From: Desulfovibrionaceae bacterium
Lineage (GTDB): Bacteria; Desulfobacterota; Desulfovibrionia; Desulfovibrionales; Desulfovibrionaceae
NCBI GenBank assembly: GCA_910575755.1
Contig: CAJTFO010000003.1
Coordinates: 310,001-374,000, forward strand
Length of the DNA: 64,000 bases
Direction: 5' to 3'
Part shown: positions 34,003-43,243 of the stretch, one piece after another
Numbering within the stretch: the first letter of the stretch is position 1
How the letters are laid out: each line of letters starts with the position of its first letter
Notes under the pieces: generated by a model
What the model was told of the DNA's origin: nothing
What the model saw: the letters and a program-made list of their open reading frames with translations, nothing else
Databases searched by the model: none
Made by a program: the position numbers and the translations under genes

Positions 34003-36267
34003 CTAGCCGCAACGGGAAAATCCGCACGCCGGACAGATCAGGCAACCTTCCTGAAAAACCAGAGGTTCATTGCATTCCGGGCAGCGCTGCGCTTCCAGAT
34101 CATTGACCCCGCGGATGTGTTCATCCTTGAGATAGCGCTTTTCCAGCACCCAGGCGATGGCGTCCGGAATGGAGAGCAGCAGGCCCTTGCCCCGGAATAC
34201 CGGGTGCTCGCCGCCAATGCCCTTGATCTGGGCAACCACGTCGCGCACATGCACGCCCGAACGCAGCGCCAGGGACACCAGACGCCCGATGGCCTCGGCC
34301 TTGGCCGTGATGGAACGGCCCGACTTGCCGATGGTGGCGAACACCTCAAAGGGTTCGCCGTCCACTTCATTGACAGTCAGGTACATGGCGCCCAGGCCGG
34401 TCTGCACCTTCTGGGTGAAGCCCTGCACCATGTCCGGCCGTTTGCGCACCGCCGAACTGGGCTTGCCCCCTTGCGGGGCGGACGCGCCGTCCATTTTTTT
34501 CTGCCCTTCGCCAGTGGCCAGCACCTGAACGCTTTTGCAGCCGTCGCGGTAGACCGTGACGCCCTTGCAGCCTTCCTTGTAGGCCAGCCAGTAAATGTCG
34601 AAGATGTCCTGTTCCGTGGCGGAATTGGGCAGATTCACGGTTTTGGACACGGCATTGTCCGTGTGCCTCTGAAAGGCCGCCTGCATGCGCAGATGCCAGA
34701 CCGGCTCGATATCCATGGCGGTCACAAAAACCTTGCGCAGTTTGGCGGGCAGAAAATCCATATCCTGAATGGAGCCTCTGGCCGCCACGCTGTCCATAAG
34801 CTCGGGCGTGGCCAGCCCTGAAGCGGCAAGCGCGGCCTCAAAATAGGGATTGACCTCCACCAGTCGTTCGCCGTCCAGAATATTGCGGGTGAAACAGAGC
34901 GCGAAAAGCGGTTCCACGCCCGAAGAACAGCCCGCGATGATGGACAGCGTGCCCGTGGGCGCAATGGTGGTCACTGTGGCGTTGCGATAGGGGCCTTTCT
35001 TGTTTCTGGCATACAATGAAGCGGCATAGGCCGGGAAGGGCCCGCGCTCCTTGGCCAGTTGGGCCGAGGCATTGTGCCCTTCCTCCTGCACAAAGCCCAT
35101 AATCCGCTCGGCCAGGTCAATGCCCGCCTGGGAATTGTAGGGCACGCCCAGTTCAAACAGCAGGTCCGCAAAGCCCATGACGCCCAGACCGATCTTGCGG
35201 TTTCTGCGCACGGTCTCGGCAATGCGCGGCAGGGGAAAAAGCGAGGCGTCAATGACGTTATCCAGAAAACGCACGGCAAGATGCACCACGCGCCGCAGTT
35301 CCTCCCAGTCGATGCCCGCGCGGGCCGGGTCGGCATCGTCGTTGTGGCCGGGCAGATAGAAGCGGGAGAGGTTGACGGAACCCAGATTGCAGGCTTCAAA
35401 GGGCAGCAGGGGCTGTTCGCCGCAAGGATTGGTGGATTCGATCTCGCCCTGGTCCGGGGTGGGATTGTCGCGGTTGATGCGATCCAGAAAGACGATGCCC
35501 GGATCGCCCGACTGCCAGGCCTTTCTGACCAGCAGGTCAAAGACGTCGCGCGCGCGCAGGCGGTCGACCACCTCGCCGGAGGCGGGCGCGCGCAGGTCAT
35601 AGTGCTCGTCCTTTTCCACGGCCTGCATGAAGGCTTCCGTCAGGCCCACGGAAAGATTGAAATTGTTGAATTCCCCCTCTTTTTCCTTGGCCCGGATGAA
35701 ATCCAGCACATCCGGATGATCCACGCGCAGAATGCCCATATTGGCTCCGCGCCGCGTGCCGCCCTGCTTGATCTGCTCGGTGGCGGTGTTGAAAATGCGC
35801 AGAAAGGAAACCGGGCCGGAGGCCACGCCGCCAGTGGAACCCACCCGGCTTTCCTTGGGGCGCAGGCGCGAGAAAGAAAAGCCCGTGCCGCCGCCGGATT
35901 TGTGAATCATGGCCGCGAACTTCACGGCGTCAAAAATTTCTTCAATGGAGTCGCCCACCGGCAGAACGAAACAGGCGGAGAGCTGGCCCAGCTCTGTCCC
36001 CGCGTTCATCAGGGTGGGCGAATTGGGCAGAAATTTCCACGAGGTCATCAGGTCGTAGAACTCGCGGGCCAGAGATTCCGGCTCACGCGACGAACCTTCG
36101 TACTTGCCTTCTTCGGCGGCGATGGCGGAAGCCACGCGCCAGAAAAGATCGCGCGGACTTTCACTGAACTGGCCGTCCAGGGATTTGCGCAGATAGCGCT
36201 TCTGCAACACCACATCCGTATTGGGTTTCAACTGCGGCTGCGGCAGATTTTTGGGCATTGCAATCAT
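34003..36267 (-). CDS. nrdJ: Adenosylcobalamin-dependent (class II) ribonucleotide reductase
   Basis: NrdJ reduces ribonucleotides to deoxyribonucleotides with a B12-derived radical, independent of oxygen, which suits an anaerobe that meets air. The 754-residue protein has WKFLPNSPTLMNAG, HKSGGGTGFSFSRLRP, GGTRRGANMG, the NPCGEQPLLPFEACNLGSVNLS active-site region, and TIAPTGTLSIIAGCSSGVEP. The C-terminus is a zinc-ribbon-like segment (CPEC and CPAC pairs) with a final cysteine, as in the long NrdJ form. The start could be 36267 or 36258; neither has a strong ribosome site. No cobalamin riboswitch was recognised upstream. Confidence 0.95.
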   Translation of the reverse strand: MIAMPKNLPQPQLKPNTDVVLQKRYLRKSLDGQFSESPRDLFWRVASAIAAEEGKYEGSSREPESLAREFYDLMTSWKFLPNSPTLMNAGTELGQLSACFVLPVGDSIEEIFDAVKFAAMIHKSGGGTGFSFSRLRPKESRVGSTGGVASGPVSFLRIFNTATEQIKQGGTRRGANMGILRVDHPDVLDFIRAKEKEGEFNNFNLSVGLTEAFMQAVEKDEHYDLRAPASGEVVDRLRARDVFDLLVRKAWQSGDPGIVFLDRINRDNPTPDQGEIESTNPCGEQPLLPFEACNLGSVNLSRFYLPGHNDDADPARAGIDWEELRRVVHLAVRFLDNVIDASLFPLPRIAETVRRNRKIGLGVMGFADLLFELGVPYNSQAGIDLAERIMGFVQEEGHNASAQLAKERGPFPAYAASLYARNKKGPYRNATVTTIAPTGTLSIIAGCSSGVEPLFALCFTRNILDGERLVEVNPYFEAALAASGLATPELMDSVAARGSIQDMDFLPAKLRKVFVTAMDIEPVWHLRMQAAFQRHTDNAVSKTVNLPNSATEQDIFDIYWLAYKEGCKGVTVYRDGCKSVQVLATGEGQKKMDGASAPQGGKPSSAVRKRPDMVQGFTQKVQTGLGAMYLTVNEVDGEPFEVFATIGKSGRSITAKAEAIGRLVSLALRSGVHVRDVVAQIKGIGGEHPVFRGKGLLLSIPDAIAWVLEKRYLKDEHIRGVNDLEAQRCPECNEPLVFQEGCLICPACGFSRCG

Positions 36268-36467
36268 CAGAGCACAAACCTTGGGATGAGGGTTAGAACG
36301 CGGCACGCCCGTCCGATGACGCCCGGCGGGCTGCCCGAATCAGTATATATACGCCCGACAGGAGCGAAACAAAAGCCCCGAAAGTCCGCATTCCCCGGAT
36401 AATCCGCTGGATTTGCATGATAAAAATTCTGGGAAAGTTCATGCGAAAAGCAGCGGAGCCGCGCGGC

Positions 36468-37943
36468 TCAAGGCTTTGCGGACCCGGGCGCGCCTGGCCC
36501 GCGGATAACGCGCGCCCGGCTTTTGGCGTCGCGCGGCGCGTCCGGCGGGAGGCGCACAGGCAACTGATCACCAGAGGCCAGGGCCTCGGCGTTTTCCAGC
36601 AGCGCCAACCCCTGGGCGGTGCAGGCGTAGCGCGCCCGGCCCGTCAGGCCGGGAACGGCGAAAGGCGCGGAAAGCACGCGGGCGGCCAGCGTCTCTTCCC
36701 GACCGGCAGCGGCGGCGGGGGCGTCTTCCGGCATCGCGCCCAGCAGCAGGGGGGCCAGGGAAAGCCCGTTCTTGGTCAGCCCGGCCTCTGTGGACAGGCG
36801 CAGCAGCCAGTCCGGCGCATCCCCGCTGTCAAAGGTGAAGTGACACCAGGTCCGTCCGCCCTGCCCCGCCAGCAACGGGCATGCCCCGCTGTGGGGGCAG
36901 GGCGCCAGAGCCGCGAGGCCGCCTTCCAGCGCCAGCTCGCGCAAACGCATGACGGCAGCGCCGCCCAGACGCGTGCCCGGCTCCACAAAGAGCAGGGCGG
37001 GCGAGGCCGACCCTCCCGCCGGAGCATTGTCCGGCATCGTGCCGTCATGGCGGAAAAGCAGCGGCGCGAAGGCATCCAGCACACGCTCCAGACGCTCGTT
37101 CAACGGCCCCCGCGCGGCGGCTTCCGCGCCCTCCCCGCCATCTTCAGGCTCTTCATCCCAGGCGCGCCGCCCGCCAGCGCTTTTGCGCTCCGGGCGCAGT
37201 TCGTTGAGTACATTGGCCGCCGTAATCAGCCAGGGGCGGCCTTGCGCTCCCTCCTTGCCGGACAGAAGCGGAGCCGCCTGCCGGGCCAGACTTTCCAGCG
37301 GCCCGCGCACCGTGCGCACCGGCCAGGTCTGCCAGCCCATACGCGCGCCCCAGGCGGCAAACAGAGCCTTGCCCAGTTCCAGCGGCTGGGCCGCGCTGTC
37401 CAGCGCCAGCACGCGCACCGGGGCTTCCCGCCACTGGGGCCGGGCCAGCCAGAGCGCCAGGGGCAGGCTCAGCGGCCCGGAACCCGCGTCCAGCAGCAGG
37501 GCTTCGCCGCCCTGTGGGGCCAGGTCGCGCGGGTCGGGCAGGGGCAGGGCCGCCAGCAGGCGGGTCAGGCGCAGCAGATTCCAGGGCAGAAAGTAATAGA
37601 GATAGGCGCTGACAAAGGCCGGGGAGCTCCAGTAGGGCCGCCGCAGATCCCGGCGTTCGGTGGTCAGCAGGCGCGACAGGGCCGCCACATCCTCAGGCAG
37701 GGAACGGCGGTGCGCGGCGTTCAGGGGCCAGACTTCATGCAGGGCCTCGGGCAGACGCTCCAAGGCCCGGCGGGCGTCCGCATGCAGGGGAGGAAACAGG
37801 GCATGGGCCCGCGGCCAGGGCGAGGGGAAGCGGCCTGCCGCTGCGCGCGCGGGACGCGCAGCGCGGGGCGCGACCGGCGACGGCTTTTTGCCGCGGACGC
37901 GGGATTTGGGGGACGCGGACGGCGAAGCGATACGGCGCGGCAT
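36468..37943 (-). CDS. Rsm22/METTL17-type methyltransferase-like protein
   Basis: A 491-residue protein of the Rsm22 family, which in mitochondria (METTL17) assists small-ribosomal-subunit assembly and binds a 4Fe-4S cluster. A SAM-binding Rossmann region has LLLDAGSGPLSLPLALWLA and ITAANVLNELRPE. FVEPGTRLGGAAVMRLREL follows, then the cysteine set in APCPHSGACP (about residues 348 and 354), WCHF (C367) and YACT (about 440). These four match the cluster ligands described for METTL17. The N-terminus is a basic, Ser/Pro-rich extension. The ATG is directly adjacent to the stop of the upstream ASKHA gene. Confidence 0.85.
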   Translation of the reverse strand: MPRRIASPSASPKSRVRGKKPSPVAPRAARPARAAAGRFPSPWPRAHALFPPLHADARRALERLPEALHEVWPLNAAHRRSLPEDVAALSRLLTTERRDLRRPYWSSPAFVSAYLYYFLPWNLLRLTRLLAALPLPDPRDLAPQGGEALLLDAGSGPLSLPLALWLARPQWREAPVRVLALDSAAQPLELGKALFAAWGARMGWQTWPVRTVRGPLESLARQAAPLLSGKEGAQGRPWLITAANVLNELRPERKSAGGRRAWDEEPEDGGEGAEAAARGPLNERLERVLDAFAPLLFRHDGTMPDNAPAGGSASPALLFVEPGTRLGGAAVMRLRELALEGGLAALAPCPHSGACPLLAGQGGRTWCHFTFDSGDAPDWLLRLSTEAGLTKNGLSLAPLLLGAMPEDAPAAAAGREETLAARVLSAPFAVPGLTGRARYACTAQGLALLENAEALASGDQLPVRLPPDAPRDAKSRARVIRGPGAPGSAKP

Positions 37944-39578
37944 TCAGACTCCAAAGCGCATACGGCGCAGGTAAGCGTGATGAAAATCGGGGTCTTCCAC
38001 CAGAGCCAGCACGCGGGCGACGGCGCACAGGCGGGCCAGAGCCGCGCCCTTTTCCGGATGCAGGGCCAGCAGGGCCGCGCCGTCCAGTGAGGCGTTGCCC
38101 ACGGCCCGGATGCGGGAGCCAAGCCCGACAGGCGCAAAACCCAACTGCTCCAGCAGATCAGGCCGGATATGCTCGCCCAGCGCCCCGGCCAGGCAGAGCG
38201 CGGCCAGGTCGCGCGGCGCCAGTCCGGCCGTGGCCAGCAGCGCGTCCAGGGCCAGGGCGAAGGCGGCCTTGACCTTGAGCAGTTCCTCCACGTCGGCTGC
38301 GGCCAGCCAGAGGCCGCGCGGCAGGCAAAGGCGCGTCCGGCCCCGCTCCCTGCGCAGCCCGGTCGCCAGCCGGCGGGCCAGCGGCATAAGATGGGGCGAA
38401 GAAGCGTCGACAAACAGGCCGGAGGCGTCCAGCACTCCCCATTGCAGCAAAAGACCAAGCAGGGAAAGGTAGCCGGTGGCGCTGATGCCGCGCGCGGGTC
38501 CGCCTGAACCGTCCGGCGAGTGGGCCGCCAGCCCCTCCGGGCCGAGGCTGAAGCGCGTGACCACGTCCGGTCCGGCCAGTTGCCCGCATTCCGGGCCGAT
38601 GCCCTCCAGAGCCGGGCCCAGGGGCACGCTGGCCAGCAGCAGTTCCCCCTGCACCGTAACCAGCGCCAGTTCGCCATTGGTGCCCAGATCCGCCAGCACA
38701 AAGGGCCGGGGCGTGCGGGCCGCCAGCAGGGCGGCCAGACCCGCGCTCACGTCGCCGCCCACAAAGGGCGCGGGCAGCGGCGGGATGTAGACCGGCGGCA
38801 GGCCCGGCAGGCGGACGGTTTCATGCCCGGCGTGGGCGGCCCGGTAGGGCGCGGCGCACAGCCCTTCCACGTCCCGATCCAGAAATATGTCGGTCATGGC
38901 CGTATTGGCCGCCAGACAGACGCGCGCCACCTCGCCGCCCGCGGCGCGCAGGCCGTCCACAATGCGGCGCACGGCCTCACGGGCCAGCCCGGCCAGGCGG
39001 GCGCGCCCCTGCGGCGCGCGGGCCACGGCCAGACGGGACATGACGTCCGCCCCGGCCCCTGCCTGCGGATTGAGAAAACGCCCTTCGGCCACCGCTGCGC
39101 CGGAATCGGCGGCGGCCAGATCCAGCGCCCGCCAGTACACGGAAGTGGTGCCCAGATCCACCGCCAGAACCAGTTCCCGCCCGGCCAGGCGGCCAGGGGC
39201 GACCTCCGGCGCGGCGGCTTCCGGCCTGAAATCCTCCCGCGGCAATTCCAGTTCCAGAGGAGCGGCGCAGGCTTCAGGAACCTGACGGCGACAGGCCAGC
39301 CGCCAGCCCCCGGCCAGTTCCCGCGGCGAAAAGACAGCCTCTTCGGCGGGCAAGGGCGGCGGCGCGGCGTGCGGAAAACGCAGGCGGCAGCGGCCGCAGC
39401 GGCCCAGACCTCCGCACAGCGGCAAGGGCCGCAAGCGCCCGGACAACCAGAGCGCGCGCGAAAGGCATTCCCCGGCCGGAACGTCCAGTTCCACAGGCGC
39501 GAGCCGGGCCGACGCGGGAGGCGCATCCGGGGCCGGGTCATTGTCGCCGGCGGGCGCGGGTGAAAGACGTACTTTCAT
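37944..39578 (-). CDS. ASKHA-domain 2Fe-2S protein (RACE-like, DUF4445)
   Basis: A 544-residue protein. The N-terminus carries a plant-type 2Fe-2S ferredoxin motif (LCGGLGRCGRCRLRF with a fourth Cys in RLACRRQ). The rest is an ASKHA-type ATPase fold: LAVDLGTTSVYWRALDL, LAANTAMTDIFLDRDVEGL, VLADLGTNGELAL, and CLAGALGEHI, typical of DUF4445. Relatives include RACE proteins, which use ATP to reduce inactive Co(II) corrinoid in methyltransferases. No corrinoid methyltransferase gene is adjacent; the next gene, with no gap, is the Rsm22-type gene. The start at 39578 was chosen from family alignment. Confidence 0.85.
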   Translation of the reverse strand: MKVRLSPAPAGDNDPAPDAPPASARLAPVELDVPAGECLSRALWLSGRLRPLPLCGGLGRCGRCRLRFPHAAPPPLPAEEAVFSPRELAGGWRLACRRQVPEACAAPLELELPREDFRPEAAAPEVAPGRLAGRELVLAVDLGTTSVYWRALDLAAADSGAAVAEGRFLNPQAGAGADVMSRLAVARAPQGRARLAGLAREAVRRIVDGLRAAGGEVARVCLAANTAMTDIFLDRDVEGLCAAPYRAAHAGHETVRLPGLPPVYIPPLPAPFVGGDVSAGLAALLAARTPRPFVLADLGTNGELALVTVQGELLLASVPLGPALEGIGPECGQLAGPDVVTRFSLGPEGLAAHSPDGSGGPARGISATGYLSLLGLLLQWGVLDASGLFVDASSPHLMPLARRLATGLRRERGRTRLCLPRGLWLAAADVEELLKVKAAFALALDALLATAGLAPRDLAALCLAGALGEHIRPDLLEQLGFAPVGLGSRIRAVGNASLDGAALLALHPEKGAALARLCAVARVLALVEDPDFHHAYLRRMRFGV

Positions 39579-39761
39579 GCCGCCTACCCTGCCCCAAGGC
39601 GGCCGCGATGGCAAGCCGGCGGGTGACGCGCAGGGGCGTCAGACTTCCGACAAGAGCGCGGGAGGGGCCTGCGCCGCCAGCTGTGACGCGGTCTTGTCAA
39701 TCTGGCCTTTTTTTTGCATTCTGACTCTCCAACAGCACATCAGCAGGAGTTTCAAGGCGGT

Positions 39762-40742
39762 ATGAACAAAGTTCTGGCACAAGACGAAGTGGATGCCCTG
39801 CTGCGCGGGCTTTCCGGCGGCGAGATTGAAAGCGAAACCGAGGTGATAGAAGACGAATCCGGCATCGTTTCCTTTGACCTTGCCAATCAGGACCGCATTA
39901 TCCGCGGCCGCATGCCGGTGCTGGAAATCGTCAACGACCGTTTTGCCAGGCTCTGCACCAACGCCCTGTCCAACGCCGTGCGCAAGCGCGTGGAGCTGAA
40001 CCCCATTTCCATCGACATGACCAAATTCGGGGAGTTCATGCGCTCTCTGCCCGTGCCCACCTCCATCAACATTTTCAAGATGGACCCCCTGCGCGGCAAT
40101 GCCATCATGGTGGTGGATTCGCGCCTGGTCTTCGCGCTGGTGGAAAATGTCTTTGGCGGCGCGGGCAGCCAGCCCAAGATCGAAGGCCGCGAATTCACGC
40201 GCATTGAGCAGGCCGTGGTGGACAAGATCGTCAAGATTGCTCTGGACAATATGGAAGATTCCTGGCGGCCCGTGCATGACGTCAAGCTGGAACTGGTGCG
40301 CAGCGAAATCAATCCCCAGTTTGCGGCCATTGTGCCGCCCAGCGACGTGGTGGTGGTCATCACCTTTGAAGTGGAGCTGGACACGGCTCTGGGTTCCATG
40401 ATCATCTGCCTGCCCTACGCCACCATTGAGCCCATCCGCTCCAAACTGCACGCCAGCTTCCAGACCGAGCGCCTGGAAGTGGACCACGCCTGGGTGGCGC
40501 GCCTCAAGGAGAGGCTTATGGAAACGCCGGTGGAGCTCAAGGTGCATTTCGGCAACACCAGCATCACCGGCAATCAGCTTCTACGCATGCAGGTGGGCGA
40601 CGTGCTGGTGCTGGATACCGATGTGGAGGATCTGCTCACCTGCACCGTGGCCGGGGTAAGCAAGTATCAGGGCATCGCGGGCACGGCCAAAGCCATGAAG
40701 GCCTTTCAGATCATCAAGGAAAACGAACCGCAGTACACATAG
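39762..40742 (+). CDS. fliM: Flagellar motor switch protein FliM
   Basis: FliM is the C-ring protein that binds CheY-P and sets the direction of flagellar rotation. The 326-residue protein begins MNKVLAQDEVDALLRGLSGG, the EIDAL-like CheY-binding peptide of the family. The middle domain has GGxG-type NVFGGAGSQP and the C-terminal SpoA domain has VGDVLVLDTDVEDLL. Two possible ribosome sites (GGAG and AAGGCGG) precede the ATG. It stands alone, away from other flagellar genes, and is followed by a repeat-bearing gap. Confidence 0.96.
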   Translation: MNKVLAQDEVDALLRGLSGGEIESETEVIEDESGIVSFDLANQDRIIRGRMPVLEIVNDRFARLCTNALSNAVRKRVELNPISIDMTKFGEFMRSLPVPTSINIFKMDPLRGNAIMVVDSRLVFALVENVFGGAGSQPKIEGREFTRIEQAVVDKIVKIALDNMEDSWRPVHDVKLELVRSEINPQFAAIVPPSDVVVVITFEVELDTALGSMIICLPYATIEPIRSKLHASFQTERLEVDHAWVARLKERLMETPVELKVHFGNTSITGNQLLRMQVGDVLVLDTDVEDLLTCTVAGVSKYQGIAGTAKAMKAFQIIKENEPQYT

Positions 40743-40750
40743 AATATGCA

Positions 40751-40830
40751 GAGCATTTGTCTGATGAAATCAGGTACATGCCCTGTTGGCCGCGCAAGCA
40801 GACAACCGCGCCCAATGAACCCTGAAAACC
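40751..40830 (+). repeat. About 80-bp dispersed intergenic repeat, copy 2
   Basis: Inverted, about 85 percent identical copy of 8924-9001. Order on the plus strand: GAGCATTTGTCTGATGAAAT, CAGGTACATGCCCTGTTGGC, CGCGCAAGCAGACAACCGCG, CCCAATGAACCCTGAAAACC. It begins eight bases after the fliM stop, so it may also work as part of the fliM 3' end. Confidence 0.65.
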
Positions 40831-40910
40831 GTGTTCTTCAGGCTTAATGACAGCAGCGCCGCTTTTGAAATTGAAAAGGCCTGCCGGCTGCAAGGCTGAC
40901 GGGAGACTGC

Positions 40911-41018
40911 ATGAAAGACGTAACCTGTCATTTTCACGACATACAATACAACATGCGCACGCTGGAAAGCATGACGCCGGTACTGTTCCGGCCCGGCTAC
41001 TCTCCCCGGATCCAGTAG
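40911..41018 (+). CDS. Possible 35-codon small ORF
   Basis: An ATG with a GGGAGA ribosome-like site opens 35 codons containing CHFHD early and ending RIQ before TAG. The last 22 bases overlap the end of the convergent methyltransferase gene. It has no recognised relative. It could be chance, a remnant, or a small metal-binding peptide; codon use is uninformative at this length. Confidence 0.2.
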   Translation: MKDVTCHFHDIQYNMRTLESMTPVLFRPGYSPRIQ

Positions 41019-41824
41019 GTTTCAAAGCCGTCTTCCAGCCAGCCGTCCTGCACATGACTGAAGCCCGCCTGCCTGAAAAGCTGGCGGTATTCGTCCCGGG
41101 TGCGCCGCCAGCCCCAGAACTGCTGCCGTCGCACACCCAGACAATGCAGGATGCCGCGGATGACGATCTTGATGGCGTTGACGAAACCGCCGATAAAGGA
41201 ATCCTCTTCCAGCAGCGAGGCGGACAGGCAGACCAGCCTGCCGCCGGGCGCGAGCTGGGCGCGCAGTTCCTCCAGCATATGGATGAGTTCGCGGCTGGGG
41301 ATGCCGTAATCCACGGCGGACAGGTAAATCATGTCATACCGCACGTCCGGCGGCAGGCAGGCGGGCGGCAGACCGATGTAGATACGGTCGGAAGGGATGT
41401 GCCGTCTGAGCCACTTCATGCCCACGGTGCTGGGTTCGTTGACGTGCAGCTCCAGATCGGGCATTTCGTCCAGGAGCAGCTTTTCCATATACCCCACGCC
41501 GCTGCCGATGGAGAGCACGCGCGCCGGCCCCTCGCGGGCGGGATCCCGCGCCGGAAGGTCACGCAGCAGTCCGGCCAGCCAGCGGGCGCCCTTGCGCTTG
41601 TTGAGACGCCAGGTAGGGGGCAGATCGTCCCAGCCCGTGTAGCGGCGGAACAGCTCCTCATAAAATGAGGCGTAAAACCTGGGCTCCGCCAGATGAAAAA
41701 AAGAAATGTGCGAGAATGCCGTGAACGGTATTCCCTGCCAGCTTTCCTGATAAAAACGCCGCACTCTTGCGCCTCCCGGATCAGAAGGGCAGCGGAAGGC
41801 ATGCGCGCCCCTGTTGCCCGACAT
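40997..41824 (-). CDS. Class I SAM-dependent methyltransferase
   Basis: A 275-residue protein with a central Rossmann methyltransferase domain: VLSIGSGVGYMEKLLL (motif I, SAM binding), ELHVNEPS (motif II acidic residue), YDMIYLSAVDYGIP and LAPGGRLVCLSAS. The N-terminal 80 residues are helical with many aromatic residues. The C-terminus has RIL/LGVRRQQFWGWRRTRDEYR, which may contact the substrate. The substrate is unknown. The start (ATG at 41824) is the second in-frame choice; a longer form to 41953 has no ribosome site. It is downstream of pgk across a terminator. Confidence 0.75.
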   Translation of the reverse strand: MSGNRGAHAFRCPSDPGGARVRRFYQESWQGIPFTAFSHISFFHLAEPRFYASFYEELFRRYTGWDDLPPTWRLNKRKGARWLAGLLRDLPARDPAREGPARVLSIGSGVGYMEKLLLDEMPDLELHVNEPSTVGMKWLRRHIPSDRIYIGLPPACLPPDVRYDMIYLSAVDYGIPSRELIHMLEELRAQLAPGGRLVCLSASLLEEDSFIGGFVNAIKIVIRGILHCLGVRRQQFWGWRRTRDEYRQLFRQAGFSHVQDGWLEDGFETYWIRGE

Positions 41825-41934
41825 CACCCAGTATAGCCCAAGCTTTGTCCGGACGCAATGTTGGGCCCAGGCTGACAACGAGCGCTTGCGCCTCGCGGCG
41901 AATGCGAACATGCCCGGAGACGGCAGTTTCCAGG

Positions 41935-41975
41935 CAAAAGCTCTGGCGGTCACGAAAGCGCCGCCAGAGCTTTTG
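41935..41975 (-). terminator. Terminator after pgk
   Basis: A perfect 15-bp stem (41935-41949 with 41961-41975), 20 bases after the pgk stop, with a four-T tail inside the end of the stem. It sits between pgk and the methyltransferase gene, so the latter probably has its own promoter. Confidence 0.75.
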
Positions 41976-41994
41976 TCCGTTGAAGGCCGCGCCG

Positions 41995-43167
41995 CTATCC
42001 CCTGTCGTTCAACGCAGCCACCGAAGGCAGCACCTTGCCTTCCAGCAGTTCCAGGGAAGCCCCGCCGCCCGTGGAGATATAGCCCATTCTGTCGGCCAGT
42101 CCGTAGCCTTCCACAGCGGCCACAGAGTCGCCGCCGCCCACCACCACAAAAGCTTCCGAGGCGGCCAGAGCTTCGGCCAGAGCCCTGGTTCCCGCGCCGA
42201 AGGGTTCGGTTTCAAACGCGCCCACCGGCCCGTTCCAGACCACAGTGGCCGCGCCGGCCAGCAGTTTTTCATACAGGGCCACGGTCCTGGGGCCGATGTC
42301 CAGAATCATTTCATCCGCCGGCACGTCGTCCGCCGCATGCACCGTGGCCTTCTGACCAGGGGCCAGCTCTCCGGCCGTCACCACATCCACGGGCAAAGGC
42401 AGTTGCTTGCCCTGCGCCCTGGCTGTTTCCATGATTTTTCTGGCTTCCGGAATCAGATCCGGCTCACAGAGGGAAGCGCCCACATTGTAACCGGCGGCGG
42501 CCAGAAAGGTATTGGCAATGCCGCCGCCCACTATGAGGCTGTCCACCCTGGCCAGCAGATTGTCCAGCAGGCCCAGCTTGGTGGAAACCTTGGAGCCGCC
42601 GATGACCGCGGCCAGCGGTCGGGCCGGATTGTCCAGCACTTTGGCGAAGGCCGCCAGCTCCCCCACCATCAAGGGGCCGGCGCAGGCCGTTTTGGCCAGA
42701 CGCACCGCGCCTTCGGTGGAGGCATGGGCCCGGTGCGCCGCGCCGAACGCGTCCATCACATAGATGTCGCCCAGGCCCGCCAGGCGGGCGGCCAGAGCCG
42801 GATCATTCTTTTTCTCGCCGCTGAGAAAACGCACGTTTTCCAGCAGCACGCATTGGCCCGGCTGCACCTGTCCGGCGTCTTCCGGCGCGTTGGCCAGCGG
42901 CACTTCCCGGCCCAGCAGCTCGCCCAGGCGAGCGGCCACGGGGCGGAGCGAAAAGCGCTCTTCATACTGGCCTTCCGTGGGCCGGCCCAGATGCGAAAGC
43001 AGCACCACGCCCGCCCCCTTGTCCAGAGCCATCCTGATGGTGGGCAGCGCCGCGCGGATGCGCTTGTCATTGGTGATGCGCCCTTCTTTCATGGGCACAT
43101 TGAGATCTTCCCGGATGACCACGGTCTTGCCGTTGCATTCCATATCCGCAAGTTTTCTGATGGGCAT
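41995..43167 (-). CDS. pgk: Phosphoglycerate kinase
   Basis: Pgk makes ATP and 3-phosphoglycerate from 1,3-bisphosphoglycerate. The 390-residue protein has the N-terminal substrate motif VVIREDLNVPMKEG, LSHLGRPTEG, LENVRFLSGEKKND, IGGSKVSTKLGLLDNLL, and the nucleotide-binding VVWNGPVGAFE and GGGDSVAAVE. The ATG at 43167 has GGGAGG upstream. It is the last gene of the rpe-tkt-pgk group; 76 bases separate it from tkt. Confidence 0.97.
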   Translation of the reverse strand: MPIRKLADMECNGKTVVIREDLNVPMKEGRITNDKRIRAALPTIRMALDKGAGVVLLSHLGRPTEGQYEERFSLRPVAARLGELLGREVPLANAPEDAGQVQPGQCVLLENVRFLSGEKKNDPALAARLAGLGDIYVMDAFGAAHRAHASTEGAVRLAKTACAGPLMVGELAAFAKVLDNPARPLAAVIGGSKVSTKLGLLDNLLARVDSLIVGGGIANTFLAAAGYNVGASLCEPDLIPEARKIMETARAQGKQLPLPVDVVTAGELAPGQKATVHAADDVPADEMILDIGPRTVALYEKLLAGAATVVWNGPVGAFETEPFGAGTRALAEALAASEAFVVVGGGDSVAAVEGYGLADRMGYISTGGGASLELLEGKVLPSVAALNDRG

Positions 43168-43243
43168 ATGTCGCCTCCCTGTGGTTGGCGTTGTCAGGAT
43201 GCGCCCCGCGTCAGGCTCGCCCCGGGCGGAGAGCATGCCTGGA

